Source: Zonotrichia leucophrys gambelii (lineage: Eukaryota > Chordata > Aves > Passeriformes > Passerellidae). From it: a DNA stretch of 64,000 nucleotides. Below the pieces are notes generated by a model. That model saw nothing but the letters and a program-made list of their open reading frames with translations. It ran no database searches and had not been told where the DNA came from. The number at the start of each line of letters is the position of its first letter. Within the stretch, counting starts at the first letter, position 1. The stretch spans positions 47,095,229 through 47,159,228 of the forward strand of contig NC_088169.1 of the NCBI RefSeq assembly GCF_028769735.1, written 5' to 3'. The translations under genes and the position numbers were made by a program. Shown in pieces: positions 51,801 through 63,810 of the stretch.

Positions 51801-53000
51801 GAAAGCAAAGGATATCTCCTCTAATTTTCAAATATTTCATGCCTCTTACTCCATTTATCCTGTTCTGTAGAGAAACATTGCAATCAATATCTCAGTGAAG
51901 TTAGAATTTTTAGCTGATAAATTAGGTCTTTCTTTGGCCACTTTCCCCCTTTTCTCTCCAAGGGACATTAGAATAATGGGCATTCTAACCTTCATCACAG
52001 TCCATTCACCCTTTAGCTATAACTAAATTACACACTAAAATATAACTTTGATCATTCAAAATTTGTGTTAATATACTGCTAAGTGCAGGATGAAATAGAT
52101 ACTTTAAAAAAGTAAATTTAAAGGTCATCTTATAAGGAGAAGAAGAGTTCTTTGAGACCTATTTAAACGTTGAATCAAATTCACAGGTGTTTTTATCTGT
52201 TGCCAACCCTAAGTACTTAAGGTCTCAAATGTATTGACTAGACTTCAAATAATAGTAAAATTAACAGAACAATTATAAAAAAGTATCATTTAAAGATTTA
52301 TGAAAATTTGGTCTTAATTTTTGTCCTGCTTTAAGACTTCAAAATAAGACATTCAGATACATAGTCTGATTTTCTTATATAGTTTAAGTAGAAAATAAAA
52401 TTCTCATTTATTCCCTCTCTCAAAATATCATGACTCCTATGCTGTCTAGGGTGTAAATATCACCCTGTTTATGGTTACTTGCTTTAGGTCACATAAAACA
52501 TAATTAATTTTACTGTTGTCTGTTCCAACATACGATGCTTATTTTTCCAATAAAAACATACTTTACTGGTTTCACTGAAGATAACAAAGTTTACACTATA
52601 AAGATCAAAAGACATTTTAACTCAATTCCACATTCTTATTTTTTGTGGGTTTTAACACAACCTGTAAAGAAGGCAACTTTTTTTAAATACAATTATGTTT
52701 TTTCTTTCTTTTTTAGCTGTTTTAGCCTTAAAGTCAGGCATAAACCTTAATTACTCCTTCAATGGATGCTACTTTGCATTAGTCAGTAGAAGATATCATT
52801 TCTCATCATACTGATTAGCAAGCAGGTTTTCTTTGGCTCTTTCAAAGGGATTTACGTTATTCTCCAGTTTGATTAGCTAAAGCCAGATTTGTTTCATTTA
52901 CACAATGTGGCTTAAATTTATTTGCTAGTTTTAAGCAGATTTTGGCAGCAGAATACAAGAGAGAAAGACTCAAGTAAAAGGTAAACTAAACAAATTTTCT
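48893..53000. other. AT-rich sequence without recognised gene
   Basis: No repeat family or convincing exon was recognised on either strand. Confidence 0.5.
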
Positions 53001-53002
53001 TT

Positions 53003-53537
53003 TGTGGTTTAACCCTATGCAGCAGCTGAGCACCACATACCTGCTCAGTTGCTTCGTGCCCTGTTGCAATAGCAAAGAGAATCAGAAGTGTGAAAGTGAG
53101 AAAACTCATGGGCTGAGTTAAAGATGTTTCAATAGGAAAAGCAATAGCTTTGTACACAAGCAAAGCAAAATAAAGAATTCATTCACAGCTTCCCACAGGC
53201 AGACAGGTGTCCAACCATCTCCAGGAACGCAGGGCTCCACCTCATGTGATGGTTATTTTGGAATGGTTATTTGGATGTTCCACTGCATGGTGTGGAACAT
53301 CCCTGTGGTCTGCTGTGGTCAGCTGTCCTGGCTGCATCCCCTTGCCCTGCACCTCCAGCCTGCCTGTTGCTGCGATGGGGTCTGAAGGAGAAAAGGCCTT
53401 GATTCTGTGTAAGCACTGATCAGAAGTAATTAAATCATCCCTGTGCTACCAACACAATTTGCACCACCAATGCAGAACATGGACCCATGTGAGCTGCTGT
53501 GAAGGAAACTAACTATATCCCAGACAAAACCAAGACA
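53003..53537 (+). mobile_element. Solo LTR of a bird ERVL-like family, copy 1
   Basis: Begins TGTGGTTTAACC and ends CCCAGACAAAACCAAGACA. Phrases shared in order with the copy at 58,760 are AAAGTGAGAAAAC, CACAAGCAAAGCA, GAATTCATTCA, CTTCCCA-GGCAG-CAGGTGT, GGTCAGCTGT, AGCACTGATCAGAAGTAA and AAGGAAACTAACTATATCC. The middle is deleted relative to copy 2, losing the region where the promoter would lie. No flanking internal ERV genes are seen. The family assignment is from memory. Confidence 0.78.
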
Positions 53538-53547
53538 TGTAAGAAAG

Positions 53548-53576
53548 CAAGCAAACAAACAAACAAACAAACAAAA
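53548..53576. repeat. (CAAA)n microsatellite
   Basis: About seven CAAA units starting 11 bases after the 3' end of the LTR. Confidence 0.9.
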
Positions 53577-53579
53577 CCC

Positions 53580-56500
53580 ACCAGCATTGTTAAGAATGTA
53601 ATTTTCCCTGTTTTCTTTCTTCAAATTTGAGAATTCATAAAGTTAATATTATTTTAATAGAATCAAAAAAGCATAAATTAGCTACAACATAAATACCCTG
53701 AAACCCAAAGCATTACTCAAATATGAAATAGTGTTTTCTCCAGCAGCGAAAATATACACAAAAACCCAGCATGAATTTGGTAGAACAGCAAGGTGAAAGT
53801 GATTACCATGGAGAATCTTTTTTAGAAAGACTGCTTAAGCATATGATTATTTATATTATGTTATGCATGCTGTTTACTGTGATGACATTCAGAATAAATT
53901 ATTTTGTAGCAAGTCCAAATTATATTATATTGTAACAGAATACATTTTTAACTCAAAATATTCGTGTTTCATCAATTTATAGTGGAGATAAAATTATATT
54001 AATTTGTTCCAGGGAAGGTTAGATACACTTGTCTTTATCACAGACTTGTAGGAGAGCGAAAAGCTCAGGCTTCCTAATCCAGATCTTTTTCCTTATGAGA
54101 AGGAATGCAATTTTTTCAATAACACATGGTTGTGTTCTGTGTTAGGTGTTTAAAATCAAACTAAGACCAAGACAGCAATTTTGTCTGTTTTTTTCCCATG
54201 ACTGGTTGACTTCACTGGCATTCAAAAATATATAATTATTTTGTTTAGAGTCTCAGATTCTCTGTGTGTCTAATTGGACAGGACTTTTCAGGAACATCTA
54301 TCCTAGGACATTGGTATTGATCTATGTCAGGTAAAGTGAGTAAAAGTCGCCTTAAAGACCTTTCAAGTTTCCTTGTCACACAGCTAATTTCAGAATTGGT
54401 GTTGGAGGCCCCTAGCTCTAACATTTAACCAGGAAATTTTAACTTCTTAGTACCAAAGGCGGCTCCACAAATTCACACAAATTCACACACACAAATTCAT
54501 TTGTTTACAATACTACAACCACTAAAGTAAAGACTATTTTAGAGACAGGTATTTATCTTTCCAGACTAGATCAAGCTTGTAGTATGTAAAATCCCTTAGA
54601 TATCTGTTTCATATAGTGGCTGTATCTCTGAAGATCTTCAGAGCTCCTAAAACTTCTTAGTTGATACCACAGGGTAATCATACAAATTGCAATGACACAC
54701 ATATCTGTGCCAAGTGTGTAATATTTTGATGAGCTAGCACCTAAGGCAGTCACCTATATTAACTCTAAGAGATATTATCTGAGTTTCAAAAACTTATAGC
54801 CTGGAAATATAGTGCTTATGTCCTTCCACTAAGGTGTAGTTAACTTACTGTCATTCCTACTTGAAAGAGAGTTATAACCTACAGAATGTTAGAAAGAGGA
54901 GACCTGACAGTACCACGCGGTAATTTATGACCTCTTGTTCACATCTTCACTTGGAAGACCTACTGCAAGCTCAGCAGGTCAAAGTATAATAGGTAGAAGT
55001 TACCCTTTCCTCACACATGTTTGTAGGTATTTACAAATTCAGAAAAGGCAGCATCACCTTTATTGAATTTTGTCTGATTAAGACATCTTTCCAAATGAAA
55101 AAAAACCCTTCTGTAGACAGGCCTTTTGATCTTATATCCACACAGCAAGGTTTTCTGTATATATTTTAACTTGAATTGCAATTGCATTGCAAAGTGAGAT
55201 AATAAAACATCACACTGCTGGTATTGAGACCTCATATTCCAAAGACCAGTTAATTAGGCTTCAGCAGACAAAGTGATACTACTAAAAAAAATGGACACAT
55301 GTAGACTAGCTGCTTGGAAGATGTAAATGATATTTAACACCTGAAACAACAGTTCTGCTGTTTCATCTCTTTTCATCCCTAACAGTAACCAACAGGGGGT
55401 ATAGCAGTTTGCTACTTAATGAGTTATAAATGATCTAATTAAGTGTCTCCTTGAAATTGTCTTTACACTTCTTTAGTGAGGTGGTTGTTTATTAAGCTTG
55501 GAATTTTATTGCCACTCTTATAATTCAGTCAGTTTTAGTTAAATTTAGTTTTAGTTGAATTTATAAAGTTTTGATGGCATTATTTGAACATGGATTTAAC
55601 AAACTAGGTTTGTATTTTTTTCCTAATTATTTATTCTTCAATAATAAATATTCTGGTTTTTTTTTCCTTCATTGTATTGAAATGAATATGGAGAATACAC
55701 ATACAATATGTTTTACAAATTATTTTACCAACAAATCTTCTATTTCTTCAAATTAATCTGTCCCTATAATGGCTCAATGTGAAGAAAATGGCATTTCTTA
55801 TAAAATACTTGCATCACTCAGTGAATCAAGTGACAAGGAAATTAGACATACACAGAATGCAAAATTTGGATTATCAGATTGCAAAATTGTTGGTTCAATT
55901 CATTATTTTGTTTATGTATTAGGGCAGATAAAAAAAAAGCTTAAAAGATATGTTGTGGATAATCAAGTAAAAAGCCATTGGAAACAGCCACAAAGTGAGG
56001 GTATTAACAATGACTCCCAATTCCTGTGGAGAGAGAGATCAGTCAGGGAGGGAAAAGTAGCACAGCAATTAAACTTCATATCTTCCAGTTCAAAGACTTG
56101 CTATTTACAGGTTCTATTTCAAGGATTTCCTTTGATTTTTAGGTATCTGTTTTGTGATGTAGAACTAACAAATGAAGTTTGTGGTGTTCAGCACATACTC
56201 CACAGAACCTAGACAAGACAAAGCCCATTTCTAAACTTATCCTTGAATAGTCAGCATGCTATTTTGCTGAATGTAGGGTCATTGCAAGGTCAGTTTACAG
56301 ACTGATGTTTGTCTATAATGAAGGATAAAGATCATAGGCTTCTCTCCCTTTCATTGTCTTTTGTGAAAACCTTAAAAATGAAACTTAAAAGTTGGGTTTT
56401 TTCTCAAATTGATTGAAGCTTCAAAATTCAGTATTAAATCCAACTATAGAGTTATGTTGATAAAAAAATCATGTAATTTTCAAATTGTCCCTTTAATATA

Positions 56501-57260
56501 TTCATAGCATGCATACATGGTGTCCAAATCTGCTATTTCAAATTTAAAAATATACATGACAGATCTTTGGAAATTATCGTTTCACATTAAACAGTAGAAT
56601 TTGGTGTGATGAGAAATAAAGAAATATATGCCTAACAGATATGGAAGTGTATTTAGGAAAAAGAGAAATCAATTTGTGATATCTTAATAATATAGGTAAA
56701 AAAGTTGTTCTAGAAGGTCCACTAAGCCCAAAGCAAATTTGGGGCTTAGTAGTTACATGCTAAGAATATACACTCACTAGAACTCAAGCCAAAATTCAAA
56801 ATACACCTGTATTTTGGATATAAATATTTTTGGTTTTTAATTTGAAAAATTATATCTATATTTACTTCTTTCTCATGGTCCTTTGTTCCCATGTGATTTT
56901 GCAGAACATGGTCAGTTACAACTGTTTTGCTCCATCTGAGGGCCATTATTTAACTAGGTCCCTATGATGAGAGAACTCAGCTGATAAAATATTTATCCAC
57001 AATCTGTCAATCAATATGGTACTGTGATAGAATAGAAGCAAAGATTAATCTAGTTTAAATTAATTGTTGAAAATGGAAATAGAAATATCTATGTTTAGTC
57101 ACGATTCAGTCACTCTGAAAGAATCAATTCTTTGTACACATTTGCTTGTACTGCAATGGAAAAACTTTCATTGTGAGAAATCTGTATATTCTTTTGATCT
57201 CATCTGAACCTGTAAACATATTTTCCCCCTTCAAATTTTCTCTCTACCTGCATAAAGGCT
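53580..57260. other. AT-rich sequence, mostly unassigned
   Basis: Lies between the LTR and the antisense CR1. It holds one weak minus-strand exon candidate (56.9 kb, listed) and protein-like minus fragments near 54.6 and 55.1 kb with only one acceptable splice site each. The 147-codon plus ORF at 55769-56212 has no recognisable domain. Confidence 0.45.
56866..56935 (-). CDS. Weak candidate exon
   Basis: Seventy open bases between ATGGCCCTCAG and AAAGAA|GTAAAT, phase 2 to 0. The peptide WSKTVVTDHVLQNHMGTKDH looks like a soluble protein. No partner exon of the right phase was located. Confidence 0.2.
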
Positions 57261-57262
57261 CA

Positions 57263-57795
57263 TCTTTTAATAGAAGCATAGAATTAGGCAAGTTGAAAAA
57301 GATCTTCAGAAGTCACAGAGTCCGAGGTCCTACACAAAGCAGGTTACTCAGAATCATGGCCAGTCTGATTCAGAATATCTTCAAGAATATGACCAAGAGG
57401 AACCAAGAATTCTTCCTGTGTTCAATCACTCATACAGTGAAAGATCTTTTCCTTATATTGAGTTGGAATTTCCCATTTCAATTTTTTCCCACTGTGCAAC
57501 AATTTTTCATCCTCTATCTTCCTTGGAAAATTCTGGATCTGTTTTTGTTTGTTTTGCTTTAATCACCTCTTGTTGGAGCTTCTAGGCAGCAGTATGACCC
57601 CCAAGGTATCCTCCACTTTTCAAAGCTGAACAATACAGGTTGGCTCATCCTCTCCTTGCACAGCTTCTGCTACACTGACTCCTAATTGTGTCTTTTTGCG
57701 TCGTGGAGTCCCAAATGGACACAGTCCTACACATGCAGTCTTCAGGCATCAAAGAGAAGGAAATAATCACTTCCCTTTATCTGCTGGAAGTGGAT
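57263..57795 (-). mobile_element. CR1 LINE 3' region, antisense
   Basis: Read on the plus strand, it opens with AGAAGCATAGAATTAGGCAAG and TTGAAAAAGATCTTCAGAAGTCA, the reverse of the CR1 3' UTR. It continues through a degenerate region to CAAAGCTGAACAATACAGG, TGGCTCATCC, CAAATGGACACAGTCC and AATCACTTCCCTTTATCTGCTGG, the reverse of the ORF2 end. At about 530 bases it is the longest CR1 here. The 138-codon plus ORF is an antisense artefact. Confidence 0.8.
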
Positions 57796-58268
57796 TAAAG
57801 GATTAAAGTAACTGTTCTAGTGCAATGGCTCTCTTGAATTGTACAGCATGTCTTCTTCAGATCCTGAATAAGCACCCCACTTTCTGTTTTCTGTCTTCTA
57901 CTTCCAGCAGTGTCACTGAATGGGTTGTAGTGACAACTCTTGTCTGTCTTCTGAAATAACCTGAATAGCTAAACATGGGTCACATAAATGAGAACCCCTG
58001 AAGGATATTCCCACTCTCCTTTCAGGAGAACTACAACTTTGGAATACATGCAGAATCTACATAATTGAGGACTTTAAGGAAATTGGAGTTAAAAAGCATG
58101 GGAAAGGTTGGTGATTTTTCCCTTTTCTTCCTGAATCTACCTTCCACAAAGTTGTTAGGTGAAACGAAGACATAATCAACTGAAAATTACAGGTTGGTAT
58201 TAAACCAATTTATTATTAAAAATTACTATAGAATGTAAGGAAAGTCTTAATATTTCACATCACACAAT

Positions 58269-58319
58269 GAAATATATCAGTATAGTACAGGAGGAAATAT
58301 ATCAGAGGTAGTACAGGAG
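58269..58319. repeat. 25-bp tandem duplication
   Basis: GAAATATATCAG...AGTACAGGAG is present twice, with a short internal difference. Confidence 0.85.
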
Positions 58320-58460
58320 GAGATGCCTACTCCAACTCCATTATATACACAAATATTTGGAGACTGATGCAGTTCTATCAAATGATTGAGCCTAAACAGA
58401 CAGGGTAGAAGTGCTCAAAATCAGGAGTGGCAGAAAAAAGATATTCCAAACATTGGTCAC

Positions 58461-58597
58461 TGTATTGCCTCGGCTTTTCAAAGTTTCTCCAGAAGAGTGG
58501 TCAGAGTAACTGAGTAGGAAGCAAAAAGGTCCTGAAGAAATATCATTCAAAGTTGCTTTATCTCTTATGTTTGCCATGAGCAGAATGTCTAAGCCAT
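58461..58597 (-). CDS. Weak candidate exon
   Basis: A 137-nt open frame between GGGACAG|ATGG and AATACA|GTGACC, phase 1 to 0. It includes DGLDILLMANIRDKATLND and SDHSSGETLKSRGN. Both sites are below average, and no neighbour in the window joins in phase. Confidence 0.2.
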
Positions 58598-58759
58598 CTG
58601 TCCCCAAATGGTACAAATACCAATAACTTTATCTACTACTTAACTTTTAGATAGGAGAATCCTGTTTTGAAAAATCCCAATAACAGCATTATTAAATATT
58701 GTTCAATGCTTAATATTAACTAGTGTGTGAAATGCACCATTAACCAGAGAAACTGCAGT

Positions 58760-59346
58760 TGTGGTGTAATGCCAGCTGCAAATAAGCATCACGTGACCAT
58801 TTGCTCACTTGCCACTGTTGCAATGGGGGAGAGACTCAGAAGAGTGAAAGTGAGAAAACGCATCAGTTGAGATAATGATGGCTTGATAGATGAAGAAAAA
58901 CAAAAGCCACTCACACAAGCAAAGCAGAACAAGGAATTCATTCACCACTTCCCATGGGCAGGCAGGTGTTCAGACATCCCCAGAACAGCAGGGTTCCATC
59001 ATGAGTTAGGCTGACTTGGGAAGACAGATGCCAACATTTTGAGCATCCCCTCCTTCTTTCTTCCTCTTCCACCTACTTTGTATGCTGCTCATGTTATATG
59101 GTATGGGATATTCATTTGGTCATTTGGGGTCAGCTGTACTGGCTGAGCCTTGTCACAGATTTTTGTGCACCATGTGTTAACTGGCTGGTGAGGTGGTGTG
59201 AGAATCAGAAAAACAGTGGAAGCACTGCTTAGCAGTAACTAAAACATCCCCATGTTATCGGCACCATTTTCAGCACAAATTTAAAACACGGCACCATATC
59301 AGCTACCATGAAGAAAATTAACTCTATCCAAGCAAAAACCAACAAA
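58760..59346 (+). mobile_element. Solo LTR of a bird ERVL-like family, copy 2
   Basis: More complete than copy 1. Landmarks are GGGGGAGAGACTCAGAAG, AAGTGAGAAAACGCATC, CACACAAGCAAAGCAGAAC, GAATTCATTCACCACTTCCC, the degenerate promoter region TTTGTATGCTGCTCATG, ATATGGTATGGGATATTC, CACTGCTTAGCAGTAACT and AAGAAAATTAACTCTATCC. No ERV coding region adjoins either end. The 3' boundary is uncertain by several bases. Confidence 0.82.
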
Positions 59347-59349
59347 ACC

Positions 59350-60355
59350 ATTTAGATGAACAATTAATAAACAGACACATATATCTTCCATGTGTTGGTT
59401 ATCTTAACATCTTGATTTCTCTTTGAGTAAACGTCACCTAATTATTCTATTTACAGCTCTTTGTTTTCAGTATTTTTACCTTTACAATATTTCAAATTGC
59501 TATTATCATTAGAAATTTCCTATAACCAGTACATAATAGGTAGACATTTTATTCTTTAATATACTCATTAGTTCTTCCAAACTGTGAATTTTTTTTATTT
59601 GATTTGCTAAACATTTAATGTTTGTCAAGATACTCTTCATATTAAAGTCTTCTCAATGTTCTAAAACCTAATTCTAGTACCAAAAAGCACAGTGTATCTG
59701 ACCTTATTTTCCAACATCATATTTCTGCATTTCAGTGTTGGGGCCTTTTTTAATTGTCACAGTACCTTCAAGTTCACATGAGTTTTTCTATTCTTTTCAA
59801 CCCTAGTTTATATTGCCAAAAAATTTCCTCCATCCCTCAAATGGTTTTTGTGAATTGTTATGTCCCAGATGGACAGCTTGCATATTTCCCAAGAATAAAT
59901 ATAATTTTATTTCCAGCCAATAATTCAAACTTCTTTTGGTCTTGCTAGATTATTTCTTTATCCACAATAGTATTTGCAATACATTCCAATTTCATATTAT
60001 CTAAAAATTTAATTAATGTGGCATTTGTTCATCCATCCAAAACAGAAATAAATTTGCTAAATAAAACTAGGTCTAACCCAAATGCTGGCTACACCTCCTT
60101 GGCCACTGCAATTTCACATAACTTTGTTGGTTGACCTTCAGCAGTTTTCCTTCAGTGTCACAGTGCCTGTTTGAATTAGTTTTGTAAATAGCATTAGAGT
60201 TTTCTCATTAAAAGTGTTCAGTACAAGATATTATAATATGCAAACGTTAATTTTGCAGCCACACTGCAGCCGCATCCCACCATGAAAACTGCAGACCAAA
60301 GTAAAGTGTCTTTTTTAGAAAGCTAAACTCTTGAAATAGCAGAGGTTATTTCAGA
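59350..60355. other. AT-rich sequence without recognised gene
   Basis: Nothing was recognised between the two LTRs. Confidence 0.55.
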
Positions 60356-60361
60356 CCTCTG

Positions 60362-60915
60362 TGTGATGCTAGCAGATATTTCTGCAGGAAACCACCCTGA
60401 GACTGGACAGGATACCCCAAAATGACATAATGACACACCCCATAGTGACACTAACAAACAGCATTTAAAATCAAATCACTCATTTATTTTCCATCTTTAG
60501 TCAGTGGAGGGCAATAAACTGGAATGTTGTAGACATCTTTTCATGAAAAATCCTTTCCTTAGGATTTTTCCTCCTGAGAAGCTGAAAAGCCTCAAGAACA
60601 AAAGGCAAACAATGGTTATCTGCTGCTGTGGAAGGCAACAGGTGGATCTGTGATTGGCTCATGTTAGTTTGTTTGCAATTAATGGCCAAACACAGTCAGC
60701 TGGCTCAGACTCTCTGTCCGAGACAGAAGCTTTGTTATCATTCTTTTTGATTCTATTCTTATCTTAGCTAGTCTTCTGATGAAACCTTTTCTTCTATTCT
60801 TTTAGTATAGTTTTGATGTAATATATATCAAAAAATAATAAATCAAGCCTTCTGAAATGTGAAATCAGATCCTAGCCTCTTGCCTCATCCAAGAACTCCT
60901 GTGAACACCGTCACA
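60362..60915 (+). mobile_element. Solo LTR of a second ERV family
   Basis: TGTGATG at the left end and CGTCACA at the right end are complementary, as in TG...CA LTRs. The U3/R part holds GCTGGCTCAGACTCTCTG, then CTTCTATTCTTTTAGTATAG, the poly(A) signal AATAATAAATCAAGCC (60834) and a U5 ending CCTGTGAACACCGTCACA. I recall near-identical 3' ends in passerine ERV LTRs. No target duplication was seen, so the left end is provisional. The minus ORF at 60501-60689 is antisense to it. Confidence 0.7.
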
Positions 60916-62325
60916 CTGGAAGAAAATGTTCTTGCTTTATAAGCTTAGATATATACTGTGCTGTTTCCTAGAAGAGTCCATTTTTTTCTCTTTGACTAAT
61001 GAAAATTTATAATAGGGCTACTTAATAAGTTGTAGAACATGCCCAAAGGATGCCTCTCTAGGGACTCAGTTGTTCTTCTGACCTGGGGACTGGAGAGAGG
61101 TTTCCCTTTAGTTGTCTCTTTTCCTTTCTTTCTCTGCTTTATATTTGGTACCTTTAAATTAATGTTTGCCATCAATTAAAGACCCTAAAAAGGAAGCTTT
61201 CTTCATTTAAGATTATTCCATCTTTGTGCAAGAGCTGTACCATTAGATATAAAACCAACCAAACTACTGAAAAAGTGAGATGAAGCTGGTAGGTCTGAAT
61301 TGGCCTGATACAAAACTGGATTGTTGCTGATGCATATCTCAAGATCAATCATCAAAAAGGATTTCAGGTTTTTCAGTCTTTAGGAATTCGAATTAGATTA
61401 TCTATCATTTGGAATGTAACTACTGAAAAAAACATATGGAGATCAACAAAAACTTTTGGGTTATTGAATCTGATATATAAAAAAAGTATAATTCCCTTCT
61501 TTGTTGCTTTTCCCAAGTTTTATATTTACAAAATTGGCTTTTCCTAAGATTCTTTCCTACCACAGCACATAGGTGTTTAAAAATTCATCACAATAAAATG
61601 AGGCATCACGAATAAATCTCATAAATCACAAATCACATAAAGATTTTACTTTTTAGATAAGTTTTCAAAACTCCTGAGAATGAGCTAAATATGGTGTTTA
61701 GCAATAGTCAAGCTTTTTACTTGTTTACTGTACTTAGTTCTATAGTGTTTCTTGCATTCCTGCATTATTTAATGGTTTGGAACTGCTAGAAAAACAAGCC
61801 TAAATAAATCTCAATATATATCTCCAGAAAAGATACTTAGCAACACATCTTGAGAGGACACTTGAAAAGGAAGACAAGACATCTCAAGTATATGCTTTAA
61901 AGATCTATTGCAATATCCTCTTCATAGCCTGAAAGGAAAGTAACATTTATTAGTCTACTTAAAAAAAAAATCTTACGAAAAGTATCTGAAGCCATTGATA
62001 TCATTCCAGTTTCCAGGAAAGAGTAGAAAAGATAGCTAGCTAGTCAACTGGTTATTTGGATTACTTTCAAAATAAATTTTTGTAACTTTTTACATTGTTT
62101 CTTTTCAATAAAATTTATCATCTAAAAACAATATTAAAAGTGTTAAAATTATATTAAAAGTTATTGCAGGCATAATTATATGCCCATTTTTTTTCCATAT
62201 CTGTGGAAAATGAATACATTCATTTAAAAAAAATCCAGAGAATTGTCCATTGAGGAGATGTGCTGTAAGCTGTGTAAAACCTTCATACCAGACATCTCTT
62301 GTCATGGTGTGCATTTTAAGCATGG
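60916..62325. other. AT-rich sequence without recognised gene
   Basis: No repeat or exon was recognised. The minus ORF at 62105-62323 has a plausible N-terminal half but no splice support. Confidence 0.5.
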
Positions 62326-62329
62326 AATA

Positions 62330-62795
62330 AGAGCAAAAGACTTGAAGACCACTGTCAACAACTTAGTCAATCAATTGGTGGTGTAAAGGTTTCTCTGAGC
62401 CTTCCTGGCTACATAGGACAGGAGGAATAAACACATGGCTCAGCCCAACAGAGATGACAAAAATTAGACAGCTAGCAAAAGTATTTCAAAGACACCAATG
62501 ACCTTGAGCTGGCTTCAGTCCATGTATTCCTTTCTGATGATCTGGAACAGGAATATAGTGATGATGAGCATTTTATAAATACCAGGAAGGGGAATCACAT
62601 TGGAATTGTCATTGAACTGCGCATTGCACTCACTGTATTTTGCTAAGTGCCACTGAAATTTGTATTGTGTTTTCAGGAATTTTGTATAACTTTTATAAAA
62701 CATCATATGACTGGCAAAATTAGTAATCTTGCGAAACAAATAATTTTCAAAAAAGTAAAATTGATATTAAATATTTCAGCCTCCACACATGGAGA
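62330..62795 (-). mobile_element. Unrecognised dispersed repeat, copy B (inverted)
   Basis: The reverse complement carries the same ordered landmarks as 27,880-28,350. The frame at 62515-62739 contains the matching hydrophobic motif (PGIYKMLIITI) preceded by a Cys-containing stretch (SECNAQF; copy A has SKCSAHF). The two copies differ by many substitutions and small indels, so they are old. No terminal repeats or poly(A) tail were found that would define the element type. Confidence 0.65.
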
Positions 62796-63133
62796 GTCAC
62801 AGAGAATCTGGTCAGAAATTATCATATTTTGATATATGGTCAAGTACTGAAATTCTTCAGCCTCGATCCTATCCTGCCTCAATGAGGAGCTCTCTAGGCT
62901 GGCCAGCTCAGCCTTGGTGGCTGGCCATCAGTAACTGCAGCTATGCTATTGCACACTCACAAGTAGGGCAGGATATGATTCTTAGGAACTGCCTGCTTTG
63001 AAAATGCACTTATAACATACACTGATAACATAATGACTGATAGCATGGAAGAATAACAATAAGCAGTATGATGCTAATATCAGTCAAGTTTTATGAGACT
63101 GGCCTTCTTTAGAAATCTTCTAAATAATCTAAC

Positions 63134-63279
63134 CATATGTATGTCTAATTCTTTGAAATCGTCATATATGTACAGATACTCATCTGCAAGAGATGTTTCC
63201 AGAAAACGGGTTTTTTTGCACAGAAGACTGAGGCTTGGTTTATACAAAATTTGATTTGAAGAATCACTCTCAACTGTTT
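63134..63279 (-). CDS. Candidate exon, unidentified
   Basis: A 146-nt open segment, phase 1 to 0, after GGATAG and before CATATG|GTTAGA. It includes YKPSLSLLCKKTRFLETSL and DEYLYIYDDFKELDI. The composition is convincing but the acceptor lacks a pyrimidine tract. The frame is open upstream to about 63316, so the 5' limit may lie further left on the minus strand. Confidence 0.27.
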
Positions 63280-63520
63280 CTATCCAGAGTTTTTGAGGGT
63301 CATAAGAGGAACACACCAGTCTTTTGGCCCTGTTCCCTCCCTACTGCAATTCTTGTCCTCCTGGTGGAAGCAGGTGTTGACTTTGGAAGCACAGCTGGCT
63401 AGCTAAATCCAACAGCCTGACAAGCGTTGGTCACAAGTGGGAGCAATTGACCTTTGTTTAACAAGGTGGCACAGGAGCACTTGCCATCCTAACCTGCACA
63501 GCCCTAGGAGAGAGCTGTCA

Positions 63521-63566
63521 GGGAGGGAGGGAGCGAGGGAGGGAGAAAGAGAGGGAGAAAGGCAGG
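63521..63566. repeat. (GGGA)n purine tract
   Basis: Five to six GGGA units with interruptions, continuing into GAAAGAGAGGGAGAAAGG. Confidence 0.9.
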
Positions 63567-63810
63567 AGAAACACATTCCCAGAGACCTGAGTAGGGTCCT
63601 GTGACAGGAGGGCTACACTTGCCATGGGCATCCTGCCCTTTCTGGCATGAGGCCTGAAGCACTGGTGAACTATGGTCACATCATGCAGCCCAGAAACTGT
63701 GGGAATGAATCACAGGGACAACCTTTAGGCCTAGATGGAATATGGAAGGGTTATTTCAGCACCAGAAAAAGGGTGCAGATACTCAGAAAAGTATACATGA
63801 GAAGTAAGTT

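Noticed and set aside
57146..57562. 138-codon plus-strand ORF
   Set aside because: It is antisense to a CR1 copy.
53538..58759. A single ERVL provirus bounded by the two LTRs
   Set aside because: No primer-binding site follows the first LTR, no polypurine tract precedes the second, and no gag/pol-like frame lies between them.
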